Shown here piece by piece: positions 54,336 to 63,161 of a stretch of 64,000 nt of DNA. The translations under genes and the position numbers were made by a program. Source of the DNA: Anaerolinea sp. (GTDB lineage Bacteria > Chloroflexota > Dehalococcoidia > Tepidiformales > Tepidiformaceae); assembly GCA_013822275.1 (NCBI GenBank), contig PNKC01000008.1:1-64000 (forward strand), read 5' to 3'. The notes under the pieces are model-generated. The model saw nothing but the letters and a program-made list of their open reading frames with translations, was not told the DNA's origin and did not search any database. Positions within the stretch are counted from its first letter, which is position 1. Every line of letters starts with the position of its first letter.

Positions 54336-57140
54336 TTAGCCCTGGACGTTGATCGGCCGGGCTTCGGCGATCAACTGGCGCAGGACGTACTGGAGGATGC
54401 CGCCGTGGCGGTAATAATCCAACTCGACGGGCGTATCGATGCGGCAAACCACCTCGAATGTTGTCGCCATGCCGTCTTCCGCCCTGGCTGTCACCGTAAG
54501 CCGCTTGCCGGGACGAAGGTCATTCCCGACGCCCGTGATTGCGTAGGACTCCCGCCCCGTCAGCCCCAGAGACGCGCGGCTTTCGCCCTCGAGGTGCTGG
54601 AGCGGCAGTACACCCATGCCAACCAGGTTGCTGCGGTGGATGCGCTCGTAGGTTTCGGCGATGACGGCGCCAACCCCGAGAAGGTTCACGCCCTTCGCCG
54701 CCCAGTCTCGCGAAGACCCCGTGCCGTATTCCTTCCCCGCCAGGATGATGAGCGGGACACCCTCCGCCCTGTACTTCTCGGACGCGTCGAAGATCGTCAT
54801 TTCGGCGTCGTCCGGCTGGTAGCGCGTGACTCCGCCCTCCGTCCCTGGCGCGAGCAAGTCGCGAAGGCGGATATTCGCGAACGTGCCGCGCATCATCACC
54901 TCGTGGTTGCCGCGCCGGGAGCCATAGCTGTTGAAGTCCTCGCGGGGCACCTCCATGCTCGCCAGGTACTTGCCCGCTGGCCCAGTCGCGCTGATGTTCC
55001 CAGCGGGCGAGATATGGTCCGTCGTCACCGAGTCGCCAACCATCACGAGGACGCGCGCGCCCTCGATATCCTTGATCGGCGCCGGCTCCGCGGGCATGCC
55101 ATCGAAATAGGGCGGGTTCTTCACGTACGTCGAATCGGCATCCCATTCGTAAAGCTCGCCCGTTGGGACGGCCAGCGAGCGCCAGTTCTCGTCGCCTTCG
55201 AACACCGCGCTGTACTGCCGCGTGAACATCTCCGAGCGGACGTTCTCCCGCATCGCTTTCGCGACTTCCGCCTGGCTGGGCCAGATGTCCCTCAGGTAAA
55301 CCGGTTCGCCCTGCCGGTCGGCGCCGATCGGCTCTGTCCGGAGGTCGATATCCATCTGGCCGGCGAGCGCGTAGGCGACGACCAGCGGTGGCGATGCAAG
55401 GTAGTTCGCGCGCACTTCCGGGTTTACGCGGCCTTCGAAGTTGCGGTTTCCAGAGAGCACCGCCGCGGCCACCAGGTTGCCCGCGTGGATAGCGTCTGCG
55501 ATCGGTTCAGCGACGGGGCCGGAGTTGCCAATGCAGGTAGTGCAGCCATAACCGACGAGCTGGAAGCCGAGCGCGTCGAGATAGGGCGTGAGGCCCGCGT
55601 CGTCCAGGTACTCGGTTACCACTTTCGAACCCGGCGCGAGGCTGGTCTTCACCCACGGTTTCGTCGTGAGGCCCTTCTCGACTGCCTTCTTTGCGAGGAT
55701 GCCCGCCGCAAGCATCACTTCCGGGTTGGACGTGTTCGTGCAACTCGTGATCGCGGCAATCACCACCGAACCGTGTCGCAGCCGGAAGGCGGTATCGCCC
55801 TGGGTCACAATCTGCGATTCGAAAAGGTGGCCAAGCGGCTGCGGTTCCTGTTGGTCCGGCGACGGCAGTTCCGTGCTTCCGCCTTCAGCCAGCCATGTCT
55901 GCACTCGGGCGGCGTCAACATCGGCGCCGTGTTCGAGCATCTCGTACAGGTTCTTGCGCCAGTCCGCTTTCGCATTGCTCAGGAGGACACGATCCTGGGG
56001 ACGCTTCGGCCCGGCGATCGCGGGCTCAACCTCGCCCAGGTCCAGTTCCAGGGTCTCCGAGAACACCGGGTCTGGAGTGGCGTCCGTGCGGAAGAGCCCC
56101 TGCTCCTTCGCGTACGCTTCAACGAGCGCGACCAGCGCCGCGTCGCGGCCGGAAAAGCGAAGGTAGTTGAGCGTCTCGTCGTCGATCGGGAAGAAGCCCA
56201 TCGTCGCTCCGTACTCCGGGGCCATGTTGGCAATCGTCGCCCGCGCGGCCAGCGGCAAGCTGGAGAGCCCCGGGCCGTAGAACTCGACGAACTTGCCCAC
56301 GACGCCGCGAGCCCGCAGCAGTTGGGTGACGCGGAGGACAAGGTCGGTCCCGGTCGCGCCCTCGGCGAGTACGCCTGTGAGCCTGAAGCCAACCACTTCG
56401 GGGATCAGCATTGAGACGGGCTGGCCAAGCATCGCCGCCTCCGCTTCGATGCCGCCCACGCCCCAGCCGAGGACCCCGAGCCCGTTGATCATCGTCGTGT
56501 GCGAGTCCGTACCCACGAGCGTGTCCGGGTAGGCCATCTTCCCGCCGGCAACGTCCTTGCGGAAGACGACGGAAGCCAGGTATTCGAGGTTCACCTGGTG
56601 GACGATGCCTGTGCCGGGAGGCACGACGCGGAAGTTGTCGAACGCCTGCTGGCCCCAGCGCAAGAAAGTGTAGCGTTCCTGGTTGCGTTCGAATTCGATC
56701 GCCACATTCTGGTGGAACGCCTCTCCCGTCCCAAACATGTCCACCTGGACGGAATGGTCGATCACCAGGTCAACGGGTTGCAGCGGGTTAATCCGGGCCG
56801 GGTCGCCGCCCATCTTTCGGATCGCGTCGCGCATGGAAGCGAGGTCGACTACTACAGGCACTCCGGTGAAGTCCTGCAGGAGGACACGGGCGGGCGTGAA
56901 CGCGATCTCGCGGTCGTCCCCGGAGTTCGGCGCCCAGCCCGCCAGCGCGCGGATGTCGTCCCCGGTTACGGCGCGCCCGTCCTCCATGCGGAGCAGGTTT
57001 TCGAGCAGGATCTTGAGCGAGAAGGGGAGCTTCTCAACGTGTCCGATGCCGGCGGTGCTGAGAGCGCCGAGGCGAAAGTAATCATAAGACTGGCCGGCGG
57101 CGGCAATCCGTGCGCGGCTTCCAAAACTGTCGGGGTGCAT
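54336..57140 (-). CDS. acnA: Aconitate hydratase (AcnA type)
   Basis: A 934-aa aconitase/IRP-type enzyme, normal length. The 4Fe-4S cysteines are in [15 protein letters not shown] and [17 protein letters not shown]. Other motifs are [67 protein letters not shown] and [17 protein letters not shown]. The ATG at 57140 has AAGGA seven bases upstream; a GTG at 57155 would add five residues. A promoter candidate lies 260 bases upstream. A 697-codon frame on the opposite strand is only a shadow of this gene. Confidence 0.96.
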   Translation of the reverse strand: MHPDSFGSRARIAAAGQSYDYFRLGALSTAGIGHVEKLPFSLKILLENLLRMEDGRAVTGDDIRALAGWAPNSGDDREIAFTPARVLLQDFTGVPVVVDLASMRDAIRKMGGDPARINPLQPVDLVIDHSVQVDMFGTGEAFHQNVAIEFERNQERYTFLRWGQQAFDNFRVVPPGTGIVHQVNLEYLASVVFRKDVAGGKMAYPDTLVGTDSHTTMINGLGVLGWGVGGIEAEAAMLGQPVSMLIPEVVGFRLTGVLAEGATGTDLVLRVTQLLRARGVVGKFVEFYGPGLSSLPLAARATIANMAPEYGATMGFFPIDDETLNYLRFSGRDAALVALVEAYAKEQGLFRTDATPDPVFSETLELDLGEVEPAIAGPKRPQDRVLLSNAKADWRKNLYEMLEHGADVDAARVQTWLAEGGSTELPSPDQQEPQPLGHLFESQIVTQGDTAFRLRHGSVVIAAITSCTNTSNPEVMLAAGILAKKAVEKGLTTKPWVKTSLAPGSKVVTEYLDDAGLTPYLDALGFQLVGYGCTTCIGNSGPVAEPIADAIHAGNLVAAAVLSGNRNFEGRVNPEVRANYLASPPLVVAYALAGQMDIDLRTEPIGADRQGEPVYLRDIWPSQAEVAKAMRENVRSEMFTRQYSAVFEGDENWRSLAVPTGELYEWDADSTYVKNPPYFDGMPAEPAPIKDIEGARVLVMVGDSVTTDHISPAGNISATGPAGKYLASMEVPREDFNSYGSRRGNHEVMMRGTFANIRLRDLLAPGTEGGVTRYQPDDAEMTIFDASEKYRAEGVPLIILAGKEYGTGSSRDWAAKGVNLLGVGAVIAETYERIHRSNLVGMGVLPLQHLEGESRASLGLTGRESYAITGVGNDLRPGKRLTVTARAEDGMATTFEVVCRIDTPVELDYYRHGGILQYVLRQLIAEARPINVQG

Positions 57141-57406
57141 ACATCTGTCCTTCACAATGGTCCCGGCGGGCGCCAGGGCGCGGCGTACCGGCGGCTGGGG
57201 CCGGCCTCATTGATCGACGGACGTGCGGGGTGGACTCGTTCCCATATCCCAAGCCTCCTTCCACTGCGTGTGGCGGTACTTGGGCCCTCGTCCCGGCCGG
57301 CGCACGATTGGCGCCCCGGGATTCGTCTCTACCAGCTCCCGCGACTTCCCCGTTTGGAGGGACCGTTGGGCCCGGGCTGGCATTTGGGTGGGACGAATTG
57401 GATTTC

Positions 57407-57434
57407 AGTATACGCCTCCAGCGTGATCCGTCAC
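57407..57434 (-). promoter_or_regulatory. Candidate promoter of acnA
   Basis: On the minus strand GTGACG (57434-57429), a 16-base spacer and TATACT (57412-57407). Initiation near 57400 leaves a leader of about 260 bases before the ATG, unusually long for this window. Confidence 0.5.
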
Positions 57435-57577
57435 CCCCTGACTTCCCCTACGAGCGAGGAGTCCAGGCCGCGCTGCCTTGCGATCACGTCGAGATCGAGC
57501 GGACCAGCCTCCGGTAGCCCGTGTTGGCGGTCGCTTCGTCGCGCCCCGCCGCCCTTTTTGCGGACGCCCGCCAGGTG

Positions 57578-57607
57578 ATGACATCGGCAAATCCAAACTG
57601 ATATTCT
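57578..57607 (+). promoter_or_regulatory. Candidate promoter of the zinc-ribbon gene
   Basis: ATGACA (57578-57583), an 18-base spacer and TATTCT (57602-57607) on the plus strand. The start would be near 57614, giving a leader of about 93 bases that ends in AGGAGG before the GTG. Confidence 0.45.
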
Positions 57608-57706
57608 GCGCGCGGTACCCGCGTTTCGTCGGCCTCAAGGAGAGGCTGCTTGTTCCAGGCGCTCGATGACCGAGGGGAATCCACGATTTTTTGAGGAGGT
57701 CGTCGG

Positions 57707-58207
57707 GTGGCCTACACCGACAAAACGCTCACCTGCAGTGACTGCGGGTCGGCGTTCATGTTCACCGCGGGGGAGCAGGAGTTCCACGCATCCAAGGGAT
57801 TTACAAACGAGCCGCGCCGCTGTCCGAATTGCCGCCGGGCGCGGAAAGGCGCTGAGGGTGGCGGAAACGGCGGCGGCCGTCCCGCTCGCGAACTGTTCAG
57901 CGTCAACTGCGCCTCATGCGGCAAGGGGGCAAGGGTGCCGTTCGAACCGCGCGGCGACCGGCCGGTCTATTGCAGCGACTGTTTCCAGCCCCAGCCCCGT
58001 TCGGTGACGAGTGGTGGTGGTGGCGCCAGCCGCGGCGGCTACGGTGGGGGCGGCGGTTTCGGCGGCGGCGGTGGCGACCGCGGTGGCGGCGGCGACCGTG
58101 GTGGGTATGGTGGCGGCGGTGGTGGCTACGGCGGGGATCGCGGCGGCTACGGCGGCGAACGTGGCGGGCGCGGTGGTGGTGGCGGGCGGCGCGACCGGCG
58201 CTGGTAG
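57707..58207 (+). CDS. Zinc-ribbon protein with Gly/Arg-rich (RGG) tail
   Basis: A 166-aa protein. The first 50 residues are a zinc-ribbon of the PF13451 type (YTDKTLTCSDCGSAFMFTAG with CPNCRRAR), and a second CASCGKGARVPF-YCSDC ribbon follows at about 68-95. Residues 100-166 are a low-complexity Gly/Tyr/Arg tail with repeated GGY, GGDRGG and RGG units, resembling RNA-binding RGG boxes. GTG start with AGGAGG seven bases upstream. Probably a nucleic-acid-associated or cold-shock-like protein, inferred from composition only. Confidence 0.8.
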   Translation: MAYTDKTLTCSDCGSAFMFTAGEQEFHASKGFTNEPRRCPNCRRARKGAEGGGNGGGRPARELFSVNCASCGKGARVPFEPRGDRPVYCSDCFQPQPRSVTSGGGGASRGGYGGGGGFGGGGGDRGGGGDRGGYGGGGGGYGGDRGGYGGERGGRGGGGGRRDRRW

Positions 58208-58264
58208 CCACCAGCCTTCAACGCGAAGCATCGAAAGAGGGCGTTCACGCCGCGGCTTTCCGCG

Positions 58265-58270
58265 TATCAT
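58265..58270 (+). promoter_or_regulatory. -10 element TATCAT of the tRNA gene
   Basis: TATCAT lies 11 bases before the tRNA 5' end, the distance expected for a tRNA promoter with a short 5' leader. The -35 region is weak. Confidence 0.5.
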
Positions 58271-58281
58271 GGTGCTTGGTG

Positions 58282-58354
58282 GGGCCCATAGCTCAGCGGT
58301 AAGAGCGGCCGGCTCATAACCGGTTGGTCCTGGGTTCGAATCCCGGTGGGCCCA
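58282..58354 (+). tRNA. tRNA with CAU anticodon, probably tRNA-Ile2 (lysidine-modified)
   Basis: A 73-base cloverleaf: acceptor GGGCCCA/TGGGCCC, D arm GCTC...GAGC, anticodon stem GCCGG/CCGGT with loop CTCATAA (CAT at 58315-58317), T arm CTGGG-TTCGAAT-CCCGG. No encoded CCA. CAT could be Met, but the acceptor has C4:G69 and C5:G68, the pairs recognised by TilS in tRNA-Ile2, and it lacks the C1:A72 mismatch and GGG/CCC anticodon stem of initiator tRNA. Elongator tRNA-Met is the alternative. Confidence 0.92.
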
Positions 58355-58516
58355 ATAACCACACCACCTCCCGCCGTTCACTTCGAATGGCGTTGAGGCT
58401 GAGCTTCGACGAAATATCGTCCCGCCGGCAGGGGCGCTGACGGGCCAGACTGGAAGGGGGACGCTCTGGAACACGCAGACCCCAAGAAACCCTCGACCCG
58501 CCGCACCGCCACGCCT

Positions 58517-59842
58517 GTGCCCAGGCCAACCGCGGAGGCCTCCGCGTGGGCTGTTTCGGCGAGTCTTCCTCAAACGGTGCTCGATATCCAGCGCACTCTC
58601 GGTAACAGGGCCGCCTCCGCGTTGATTGAGCGGTCGCGACGGGAACCCGCACCCCCTGCTGCCGTGCAGCGTATCTGGTCTTCGCGCCAGTTCAAGGAGG
58701 CGTCGTCGGCGGAGGACGAGGACGTTTCGAAGCGGAAGAAGGTAGTCCCGGTCGAGACAGCCCTGGCTGCCTTCTGGTCGACCGCCAAGAGCGACTGGCC
58801 CGCATGCGTCGCGGCGCTACAGACCGTGGTCACGGAATGCACGACATACCTGGACCTCTGGTTCCGTTCAAAAGTGCGCAAGACCGCCGTTGGCAAACTG
58901 AAGGACCAGGCGGCCGCCGAGGCCAAACTCTTTGGCGACCTGATCGCGGCGAACGGCCTCGCCTACGCGGCAAAGATGAAGGCGCTTCTGAAAGTCATCG
59001 ATGACTCAGTCGCCTTCAAGAACACGGGATTGGCGATGGGCGCCGCCTACGACGAGGCCGACCGGATCATCCGGGGCATGATTTCAAGCCACGACGTGCT
59101 GGACCAGGCGGCTTTGAAGCAGGTCATGGATGCTGAAATTCAGCGCTTGCGAGACATCGCCGCCGACGATTCCGCCCCACAGATCGTCCGCGACGTCATC
59201 ACCGAAAACCTCGCCCATATTGACGAAGTCCATCTGCAGGAAGGGAAGCCCGGCGCGCGCATGGCAAAGGTGGGCGAAACCGACAGGAAGTATGTTGTCA
59301 ACCACGCGCTGGTCCAGGCTGAAGGCTCCACGGAACGCCTCGGTTCGCTCATGCACGAGATGACGCACGTTACGACCGGCGAGACCTTCGACAATGCACC
59401 CCTCTTCCTGGTCTTCCAGAAAGGAAAGCAGGTGGGCCCGGAAGGTGTCCTCCAGATCAAGACCCTGGCGAAGGCGCGAAACAAGGGGTTGCTGGACGTA
59501 GTCGCCGCCGCGGAGGGCGATGCCAAGCTCACCGCCCCTCAGAAGAAGATGGTCAAGGACAAGTGTGAATACGCCAACAAGCCGATGCTCGCGCAGTACC
59601 TCGGCACCATGAAAGAGAAGCTTGGCGGAGTCGACTCCCAGGAATATAAGACGCTCAAGTCGCTTTCTGACGATCCCGAGATCAACCCCTTCACCGGTAC
59701 GCTGATTGAGTACGACAGCGTTATCAACCAGGTCCTGATGTACCTGTTCGATTGGCAGGTGAAGCCGCCCAGCCCCACATGGGTCCTGGTCGAGCAGCTT
59801 GCGACCGAAGCCAGGCAGTTCCGGGCCTCCGCGGGAGGCTGA
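58517..59842 (+). CDS. HExxH metalloprotease with eCIS-type N-terminal targeting motif
   Basis: A 441-aa protein. VLDIQRTLGNRAASALIERS at about 21-40, followed by VQRIW, is the motif seen at the start of DUF4157-type proteins and cargo of extracellular contractile injection systems. After a long helical middle, the C-terminal domain has LMHEMTHVTTGE (H280, E281, H284), a zinc-metalloprotease site. No injection-system structural genes are near. The GTG at 58517 has no ribosome site; a CTG at 58466, five bases after GGAAGGGGG, would add 17 residues and is a possible rare start. Probable effector or toxin protease; the target is unknown. Confidence 0.68.
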   Translation: MPRPTAEASAWAVSASLPQTVLDIQRTLGNRAASALIERSRREPAPPAAVQRIWSSRQFKEASSAEDEDVSKRKKVVPVETALAAFWSTAKSDWPACVAALQTVVTECTTYLDLWFRSKVRKTAVGKLKDQAAAEAKLFGDLIAANGLAYAAKMKALLKVIDDSVAFKNTGLAMGAAYDEADRIIRGMISSHDVLDQAALKQVMDAEIQRLRDIAADDSAPQIVRDVITENLAHIDEVHLQEGKPGARMAKVGETDRKYVVNHALVQAEGSTERLGSLMHEMTHVTTGETFDNAPLFLVFQKGKQVGPEGVLQIKTLAKARNKGLLDVVAAAEGDAKLTAPQKKMVKDKCEYANKPMLAQYLGTMKEKLGGVDSQEYKTLKSLSDDPEINPFTGTLIEYDSVINQVLMYLFDWQVKPPSPTWVLVEQLATEARQFRASAGG

Positions 59843-59891
59843 CCCGGGGGATTCGACCCTCGCACACCCAAACCGGACAGTACGCCACCGC

Positions 59892-60944
59892 CTATCGCCG
59901 CTCCCGCACCATCTCCGCCAGCCGTTCCGGTGCCACTACCTCCGCTTCGTTCCCCCAGGAGAGGACCCAGGGCAGGAAGTCGAACAGCTCTGGCAGGCGG
60001 ATGGTCATGCGCACACGGCCGTCGTCCAGCGGCGTGAAGGTGGAGTCCGGGTGCCAGCGCGACTCTCGCGCCCGGATGGCGCTGTCGCCGTGGAAATCGA
60101 CGACGGCTTCGTAGTCTCCGTCAGCCAGGACGACGCCGCTCCAGCTGCGCGCGATCCGCGCCATCAGCTCGGCCGAGTCCTCCCGCGCCACGGCGGGGTG
60201 CCGTTCGAAGGCGTCCGGGCAGAGCAGCTTATGGTGTTTGTCCACCTTCTCCACCCGGTCCAGCTTGAACGTCCCGATCCGCCCGCGGGTGTGGTTGTAG
60301 CCAATCAGGTAGGTCGCCCCCGTGCTCGCGCTGGGCTCCAAAAGGTACGGTTCGAAGCAGACCTTCGATGGCGTTTCGCGGCCCACCGCGCGGTAGCGCA
60401 TGACCACGATCTCCTCTGCCATCCAGGCGTCGGAAAGCAGGTGCAGGCGCTTGGTCTGCTCCTTATCGAGCGGGCGCTGTCCGAACGAGCTGCGCGTGAA
60501 CGCAACCTGCTGCGCGAGCGGGCCGGGGAACACGGCCGCCAGCTTGTCCAGCAGCGTCGCCGCGTCCGCGTCCTGTTCCGTCGAACTCTGGGAGAGCAGT
60601 CGCAGGGAAAACAGCAGCGCCCGCGCTTCGTTCTTGTCCAGTTGGAGCATGGGCAGGGGGAATTCGCCGGGGCGCAGCCGGTAGCGGTCGGCTGTCGCCT
60701 CCAGGGGGTCCACCACGCCCGTCTGATCCAACAGACTGCGGAAGTAGTCCAGGTCCCGTTGGACGGTGCGCGTTGAGCAGGTCAACCTCTTCGCCAGCTC
60801 GCCGGCCGTGAAGCCGCCCGGACTCGAATGGAGCAACCGTTGCAGCTCCAGCCTGCGTTCAAGCTGGGTGTGCTCTTCGTCCCACTTCTTGTTCGAAACC
60901 AAAGCTGCCCTCCGCCCGGCGTCCCCCCATTGAAGGACCAACAC
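59892..60944 (-). CDS. WYL-domain transcriptional regulator (HTH_11)
   Basis: A 350-aa YafY/PafC-like regulator: an N-terminal helix-turn-helix (LQRLLHSSPGGFTAGELAKR, LTCSTRTVQRDLDYFRSLLD), a middle domain and a WYL ligand-sensing domain (MRYRAVGRETPSKV, FEPYLLEPSASTGATYLIGY, GRIGTFKLDRVEKV), then the WCX C-terminal extension. The GTG start at 60944 lies eight bases after TAGAGT, a leaderless-type arrangement. It is divergent from nothing close and may act on distant genes. Confidence 0.9.
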   Translation of the reverse strand: MLVLQWGDAGRRAALVSNKKWDEEHTQLERRLELQRLLHSSPGGFTAGELAKRLTCSTRTVQRDLDYFRSLLDQTGVVDPLEATADRYRLRPGEFPLPMLQLDKNEARALLFSLRLLSQSSTEQDADAATLLDKLAAVFPGPLAQQVAFTRSSFGQRPLDKEQTKRLHLLSDAWMAEEIVVMRYRAVGRETPSKVCFEPYLLEPSASTGATYLIGYNHTRGRIGTFKLDRVEKVDKHHKLLCPDAFERHPAVAREDSAELMARIARSWSGVVLADGDYEAVVDFHGDSAIRARESRWHPDSTFTPLDDGRVRMTIRLPELFDFLPWVLSWGNEAEVVAPERLAEMVRERR

Positions 60945-60952
60945 CGGGCTCT

Positions 60953-60958
60953 ACTCTA
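60953..60958 (-). promoter_or_regulatory. -10 element TAGAGT of the WYL gene
   Basis: On the minus strand TAGAGT ends eight bases before the GTG at 60944, and no ribosome site is present. Confidence 0.45.
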
Positions 60959-61037
60959 AGCCACGCCGTCCCCGCTGCCCACCCGTGGCGACGGCTGGCG
61001 TGGGGAGTCGCCACACCCCGTGGCGTGGCGGGCGCGA

Positions 61038-61559
61038 TCACGGTGGTTGCTCCGTCTTCAATTGGAACTCGCGGCGGCACTCTTCGCCGCGCGCAATCAG
61101 GCACGTTGTGCGTGGGACCTGGCCCTCGGCGAGGGGCATTCGCAGTCCCTGGTGCCATCCCTGGACACGGTCGAACACCGCGCACTTGTAGTCGGTCGCC
61201 ATGCCCGCCTTCACGATGTGTTCGGCGACGAAGCACCTGCTGACGCTCGCCTCATAACGGTCGGGAGCGAGCTGCGTGGTCTTCATCTCCATCAGGTCCT
61301 GCCCGACATAGAGTTCGCGGCCTGTTTCGATCAGCCTGAGCAGTTCTCCGAGGTCTCCAGGCTGGAAGCCTGTGACACGGCCAAGCCGCGCCGATTCCGC
61401 CCTGGCCACCACCTGGACAGCCTTCTGGTTGAGCCGGTTGGCGGCCTCCATCCCGTACGCCTCGCGGACCGCGGCAAACCACGCGGCGTCGTGGATATAC
61501 CACGCCCGCCGCAGCAGGTCTTCGCGCGTGGTAGCGGGAAGAATGGGTTGTTCTTGCAT
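61038..61559 (-). CDS. DUF6125-like / L-2-amino-thiazoline-4-carboxylate hydrolase-like protein
   Basis: A 173-aa protein. The segment REDLLRRAWYIHDAAWFAAV, EAYGMEAANRLNQKAVQVVA and the ending SRCFVAEHIVKAGM, RTTCLIARGEECRREFQ with three cysteines resemble the thiazoline-carboxylate-hydrolase-like family; the match is from memory and moderate. The start at 61559 has GGAG seven bases upstream. No partner gene is adjacent; a strong terminator lies just upstream. Confidence 0.55.
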   Translation of the reverse strand: MQEQPILPATTREDLLRRAWYIHDAAWFAAVREAYGMEAANRLNQKAVQVVARAESARLGRVTGFQPGDLGELLRLIETGRELYVGQDLMEMKTTQLAPDRYEASVSRCFVAEHIVKAGMATDYKCAVFDRVQGWHQGLRMPLAEGQVPRTTCLIARGEECRREFQLKTEQPP

Positions 61560-61590
61560 TTCACGTCTCCATTGGTGTCGTACGTGCAAA

Positions 61591-61627
61591 GAGCCCGGAC
61601 CTCCCCGTGAGGGGGTTGTCCGGGCTC
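61591..61627 (-). terminator. Terminator after the TetR / zinc-finger pair
   Basis: A perfect 10-bp outer stem (GAGCCCGGAC with GTCCGGGCTC) with an inner CCCC/GGGG pairing. It lies between the zinc-finger gene and the DUF6125-like gene on the minus strand, ending the TetR operon. Confidence 0.7.
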
Positions 61628-61679
61628 TGGGTTCAAGACCTCTGGCCTCGATGGATGATGGCGTGTGGTACGCGAAGCG

Positions 61680-61847
61680 TTACCCCTTTGTGCCGGGCGA
61701 TGGGCGGTCCTCCTTCACAAGCGGGATGAGGTGGATGCGTTTGCAGCGCCGGCAGAGGATCTCCACCCGGCCGCGACGGAGCACAGCGATGAGGTTGCCG
61801 CAGGCGCAGCGTTCTTCCGCGCCAACGGACAGTTCAACGGCTTCCAT
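61680..61847 (-). CDS. Com-like zinc-finger protein
   Basis: A 55-aa protein with a four-cysteine finger: CACGNLIAVLRRGRVEILCR and RC, spaced C-x-C-x15-CRRC, as in phage Mu Com (PF10122 type). The start at 61847 overlaps the end of the TetR gene by 14 bases, with GAGGTG five bases upstream, so the two are coupled. It probably binds nucleic acid (Com regulates translation in Mu); here it may adjust the TetR operon. A longer in-frame reading to 61922 is less likely. Confidence 0.7.
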   Translation of the reverse strand: MEAVELSVGAEERCACGNLIAVLRRGRVEILCRRCKRIHLIPLVKEDRPSPGTKG

Positions 61848-62490
61848 CGCGCACCTCGCGCAGCGAGTCGATGTAGCGGCGGCCCCACTCCTCCACGCGC
61901 GGGCGGTCCAACTCGTCCTCAAGCCCGATGTGGTGGAGCAGGTCGAACGTCAGTCCCGTCGCGATGAATTGCCACGCAGCGACCCGGGTGTCCAGCCCGG
62001 CTTTCACGATGCCCGCGCGTTTGCCCTTCTCCAGCAGCCGCGCGATCAGGTCGACCGTCGCCGTGAAGTTCGCGGCGATGGCTTCACGCACCTCGGGGTC
62101 GGATACGTCGCCAAGCGCCTGGAACCAGAGGCGGGCGTAGTTCGAGCGGGAGCCGGAGCGGTCATAGTAGGCGAGGCCAACCCGCCAGATCGTCTCGAGA
62201 GGGTCGCCGGTGTCATCGGCAACGTCGGCGATGATCGAGAGGAGGCGGGGTCCCGCATCCCTCAGCGCCGCCAGGTAGAGTTCGCGTTTGCTCGGGAAGT
62301 AGCGGTAGAGGGCCGCGGGAGCAACGCCGGCGCCGCGAGCGACATCCGCGGTGTTGGTGTTGTTGTAACCGCCGACCGCGAATGCGTCCTGGGCACTTTC
62401 GATGAGCATCTGACGCCGTTCGTGGGGTGGCCGTCTGGCTGCTCTTTCTCGCATTTGCGTGCTCGTAGTGAACTGTGAGTCGCCAGTCAC
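61834..62490 (-). CDS. TetR family transcriptional regulator
   Basis: A 218-aa TetR protein. The N-terminal HTH is RRQMLIESAQDAFAVGGYNN with TNTADVARGAGVAPAALYRY and FPSKRELYLAAL; the C-terminal ligand domain is all helical. The GTG at 62490 has GAGG five bases upstream; an ATG at 62454 without one is an alternative. A dyad over the start (62466-62492) suggests autoregulation. It is divergent from the carboxymuconolactone-decarboxylase gene 113 bases away, a likely target. Confidence 0.9.
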   Translation of the reverse strand: MTGDSQFTTSTQMRERAARRPPHERRQMLIESAQDAFAVGGYNNTNTADVARGAGVAPAALYRYFPSKRELYLAALRDAGPRLLSIIADVADDTGDPLETIWRVGLAYYDRSGSRSNYARLWFQALGDVSDPEVREAIAANFTATVDLIARLLEKGKRAGIVKAGLDTRVAAWQFIATGLTFDLLHHIGLEDELDRPRVEEWGRRYIDSLREVRDGSR

Positions 62491-62492
62491 TA
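62466..62492. promoter_or_regulatory. Candidate TetR operator
   Basis: TAGTGA and TCACTA (62466-62471 and 62487-62492), plus internal CTG and CAG, form a dyad of nine pairs with one bulged base. It covers the TetR start codon and lies in the TetR/CMD divergent region. Confidence 0.5.
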
Positions 62493-62602
62493 TCGCCTCG
62501 CGCCACCACGCTGTCAATCCCCGGTTTCCGCAGGATTCCGCGCGAAAACAGCCACGGCGACGGAGCGTTAAGCTACGCCGAAACCACCAGGAGCCCGGAA
62601 CG

Positions 62603-63154
62603 ATGGCCCGCGTCCCCTACCTTGCGAAATCCGACCTGAAGCCCGCGGACCAGGACCTCCTGGCCAGGGAGATCAACCTCAATCGTGTCCTGGTGAACAG
62701 CCCCAACGGCGCACGCGCCTTCTCCCGCCTCGGCGGATTCATCCGCAACACGAGCACGCTCGATCCTCGCCTCCGCGAGATGGCCATCCTCCAGGTGGGC
62801 TACCTGGCGAAGTCGCGCTACGAGTATTCGCACCACATCAAGATCGGGCGCGAATTCGGCGTCAGCGACGACGACATCCGCGCGCTCATGGCCGAGACGG
62901 CGGGCCATGCTTCGAAGTTGGAGCCGCTGGCGCAGGCGGTGCTCGCCGCGGCGCGTGAAATGGTTACGGACCTCGCAATCACGGACGAGACCTTCGCCCG
63001 GCTGAAGGCGGGCCTGAGCAACGAGCACCTGACCGATCTGGTCATCACCGTCTCGTTCTATTGCGGCGTGGTCCGGCTCCTGGAAAGCCTCCAGGTGGAC
63101 GTGGAGGACGACTACCTCCACTACCTGGAGGAGTTCCCGCTGCCGGCCGAGTGA
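62603..63154 (+). CDS. Carboxymuconolactone decarboxylase family protein
   Basis: A 183-aa AhpD-like/CMD protein. The helical core includes LREMAILQVGYLAKSRYEYS-HHIKIGREFGV, with histidines HH replacing the CxxC of AhpD; the active-site Cys pair is absent, so it is probably not a peroxidase. GGAG lies nine bases before the ATG. It is divergent from the TetR gene whose operator lies nearby. Function unknown. Confidence 0.88.
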   Translation: MARVPYLAKSDLKPADQDLLAREINLNRVLVNSPNGARAFSRLGGFIRNTSTLDPRLREMAILQVGYLAKSRYEYSHHIKIGREFGVSDDDIRALMAETAGHASKLEPLAQAVLAAAREMVTDLAITDETFARLKAGLSNEHLTDLVITVSFYCGVVRLLESLQVDVEDDYLHYLEEFPLPAE

Positions 63155-63161
63155 GCGTGCG

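Larger units (their letters stand above)
57141..57706. other. 566-bp intergenic region between acnA and the zinc-ribbon gene
   Basis: No convincing protein or RNA gene was found in this divergent region. It holds promoter candidates on both strands (57407-57434 minus, 57578-57607 plus), a long untranslated leader for acnA, and a strong ribosome site (AGGAGG at 57694-57699) before the GTG of the zinc-ribbon gene. The rest is unassigned. Confidence 0.5.

Noticed and set aside
54321-56414. 697-codon open frame on the plus strand
   Set aside because: It runs antisense to the well-conserved acnA, has no recognisable protein features and reflects GC-rich third positions.
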